From Bacteroidia bacterium (GTDB taxonomy: Bacteria; Bacteroidota; Bacteroidia; Bacteroidales; Prolixibacteraceae), in the NCBI GenBank assembly GCA_025358025.1, contig JANYKW010000034.1:1-63592 (forward strand): a stretch of 63,592 nt of DNA, given 5' to 3'. The notes under the pieces were generated by a model, which worked only from the letters and a program-made list of their open reading frames with translations, made no database searches and was not told the DNA's origin. This document shows, piece after piece, positions 62,781-63,592 of the stretch. The position numbers were made by a program, and so were the translations under genes. The stretch's first letter is position 1. Each line of letters starts with the position of its first letter.

Positions 62781-63592
62781 TTCTCTTCCTGTGTCCGAAC
62801 CACCATATTAAAAATCCGCTGATCAGAACAACAAGAATTGTCAGACCCATCAACGGAACATACAGCAAATAAAATGGACCAACCAAATGTTCAAATATCC
62901 TTCCTGTATGTACTTCGAGAGCTGCATTCCAAAGGGAAATTGGTGTATGGTTGAGTATTACATCTTGCATTGCAGGAAAAGGGATTCCTCCGTCTGTTGC
63001 AATAGCTCCCCTATTGTAGTCGATCCAATAATTTTTGCCTTTACAATTACTGATAAAACCTGCAACCATATTCTGACCAACCGGACGACCAACCCCATGA
63101 GGGGTTTCAGCACGGATTCCAGACAAATAATCCAAAACTACACCAGAAGCAGGATTCCAGACAAACAGGCCACTGAATGACCCGACAACATAACTATTTG
63201 CATCCAGTGGTTCAAATACATTGCAACCCATTATACTTACCTCAGGCTGACCGGAAACTGGTACAAGATCAGCGGAAAGCTTCTCGTCAGCAATAAAAAA
63301 CCCATCAGAGGTGTAGAACAGGTACTTGTTCAATGCCCTATTCCAGGTAATCCGGCGTAGCTTATCGTGCCATGGATTATCTGTATCAAGGTGTGTAAAA
63401 GGTATGATACCTGTTTCTGAAGAAGATATCGGAATCAATAATGGCGGCCGTAAAAACATTCCGGCAGTTGTATTTATTACCAGGAATGCCGCAAAAATGT
63501 AACCGATCAGATTGTGCCACTTCAAATTCCATTTTTTCATGGAAAGGGGACCGGAAAATGATCTCTTTCGCTGCTTTAAACGTTTGATCCAT
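62773..63592 (-). CDS. PepSY-associated membrane protein (5' end outside window)
   Basis: At least 272 residues are visible; the frame is open to the right edge, and the sequence before MKKWNLKWHNLIGYIFAAFL (IKRLKQRKRSFSGPLS) fits the middle of a longer PepSY-type protein, so the Met at 63540 is probably internal. One membrane helix starts at about 63510 (NLIGYIFAAFLVINTTAGMF, then FLRPPLL) and a second lies near the C-terminus (LLYVPLMGLTILVVLISGFL), with a periplasmic part between. Such proteins often accompany iron or siderophore uptake and ferric reductases. The last residues are encoded by the inverted repeat. Confidence 0.7.
   Translation of the reverse strand, partial: WIKRLKQRKRSFSGPLSMKKWNLKWHNLIGYIFAAFLVINTTAGMFLRPPLLIPISSSETGIIPFTHLDTDNPWHDKLRRITWNRALNKYLFYTSDGFFIADEKLSADLVPVSGQPEVSIMGCNVFEPLDANSYVVGSFSGLFVWNPASGVVLDYLSGIRAETPHGVGRPVGQNMVAGFISNCKGKNYWIDYNRGAIATDGGIPFPAMQDVILNHTPISLWNAALEVHTGRIFEHLVGPFYLLYVPLMGLTILVVLISGFLIWWFGHRKRKG

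Noticed and set aside
63386-63592. A different frame starting with ATG at the right edge (MDQTFKAAKE...) as the start of the last gene
   Set aside because: It is out of frame with the PepSY-type protein, which is open to the edge with sensible sequence, so the visible gene is better read as 5'-truncated.

Overview
The window is a chromosomal segment of a Bacteroidota bacterium, most likely of the Bacteroidales/Marinilabiliales group. Evidence seen directly: the 5' end of a 16S rRNA gene with a Bacteroidota-like start, a promoter of the TAnnTTTG/TTG type, almost no Shine-Dalgarno sequences, and gene families typical of the phylum (type III glutamine synthetase, a GlcN6P deaminase fused to a PIG-L domain, DUF4294, DUF3127, an RprXY-like two-component pair). 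No phage, insertion sequence, CRISPR array or tRNA gene was found. Every large ORF looks intact except the two features cut by the window edges.

Layout. 1-535: start of a 16S gene leaving the window leftward, with its leader and promoter. 536-12043: housekeeping genes (polyprenol-phosphate glycosyltransferase, dihydroorotase, aspartokinase, Mfd, DUF4294 protein, NagB-PIG-L fusion, GHL10 hydrolase). 12138-15931: glutamine synthetase III and an M20 dipeptidase. 16141-20765: a sugar-related locus with two Tat-exported Gfo/Idh/MocA oxidoreductases, a DUF1080 protein and an HpcH/HpaI aldolase. 20933-23626: ABC-F ATPase and RlmB. 23965-29148: a nitrogen locus with an outer-membrane barrel protein, P-II, two ammonium transporters and an Lrp/AsnC regulator. 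29187-41789: mixed genes (nitroreductase, M64 peptidase, YbdG-type MscS, second Lrp, DUF3127, FKBP, ApbE, MnmD, MATE, Sua5, ComEC, deformylase, RuvX). 41965-48486: TetR-TolC-adaptor-RND efflux operon. 48547-56579: a five-gene redox operon. 56931-63592: peroxiredoxin, DUF1295, SDR-DUF2867, a small Cys-rich exported protein, a sensor kinase/response regulator pair and a truncated PepSY-type membrane protein.

The most striking system is the leftward operon 56579-48547. In transcription order it encodes a membrane protein with two His pairs spaced for b hemes, a membrane-anchored ferredoxin/FAD oxidoreductase, a 20-CxxCH cytochrome, a 34-CxxCH cytochrome built from exact 143-residue six-heme repeats, and an outer-membrane beta-barrel protein. 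Together they could carry electrons from the cytoplasm or quinone pool, through the periplasm, to the outer membrane. This would be a porin-cytochrome-like route unrelated in layout to MtrCAB; the function is inferred.

The second point of interest is regulatory. C-rich boxes (C5-6, then (A)TATTTTTT) recur upstream of glutamine synthetase III and, about 53 bp apart, upstream of the barrel-P-II-Amt operon. In both places an identical 11-mer follows one of the boxes, which suggests a shared nitrogen-control element. In addition, short tandem repeats and near-perfect inverted repeats lie in several intergenic regions, often copying the 3' end of the neighbouring gene.
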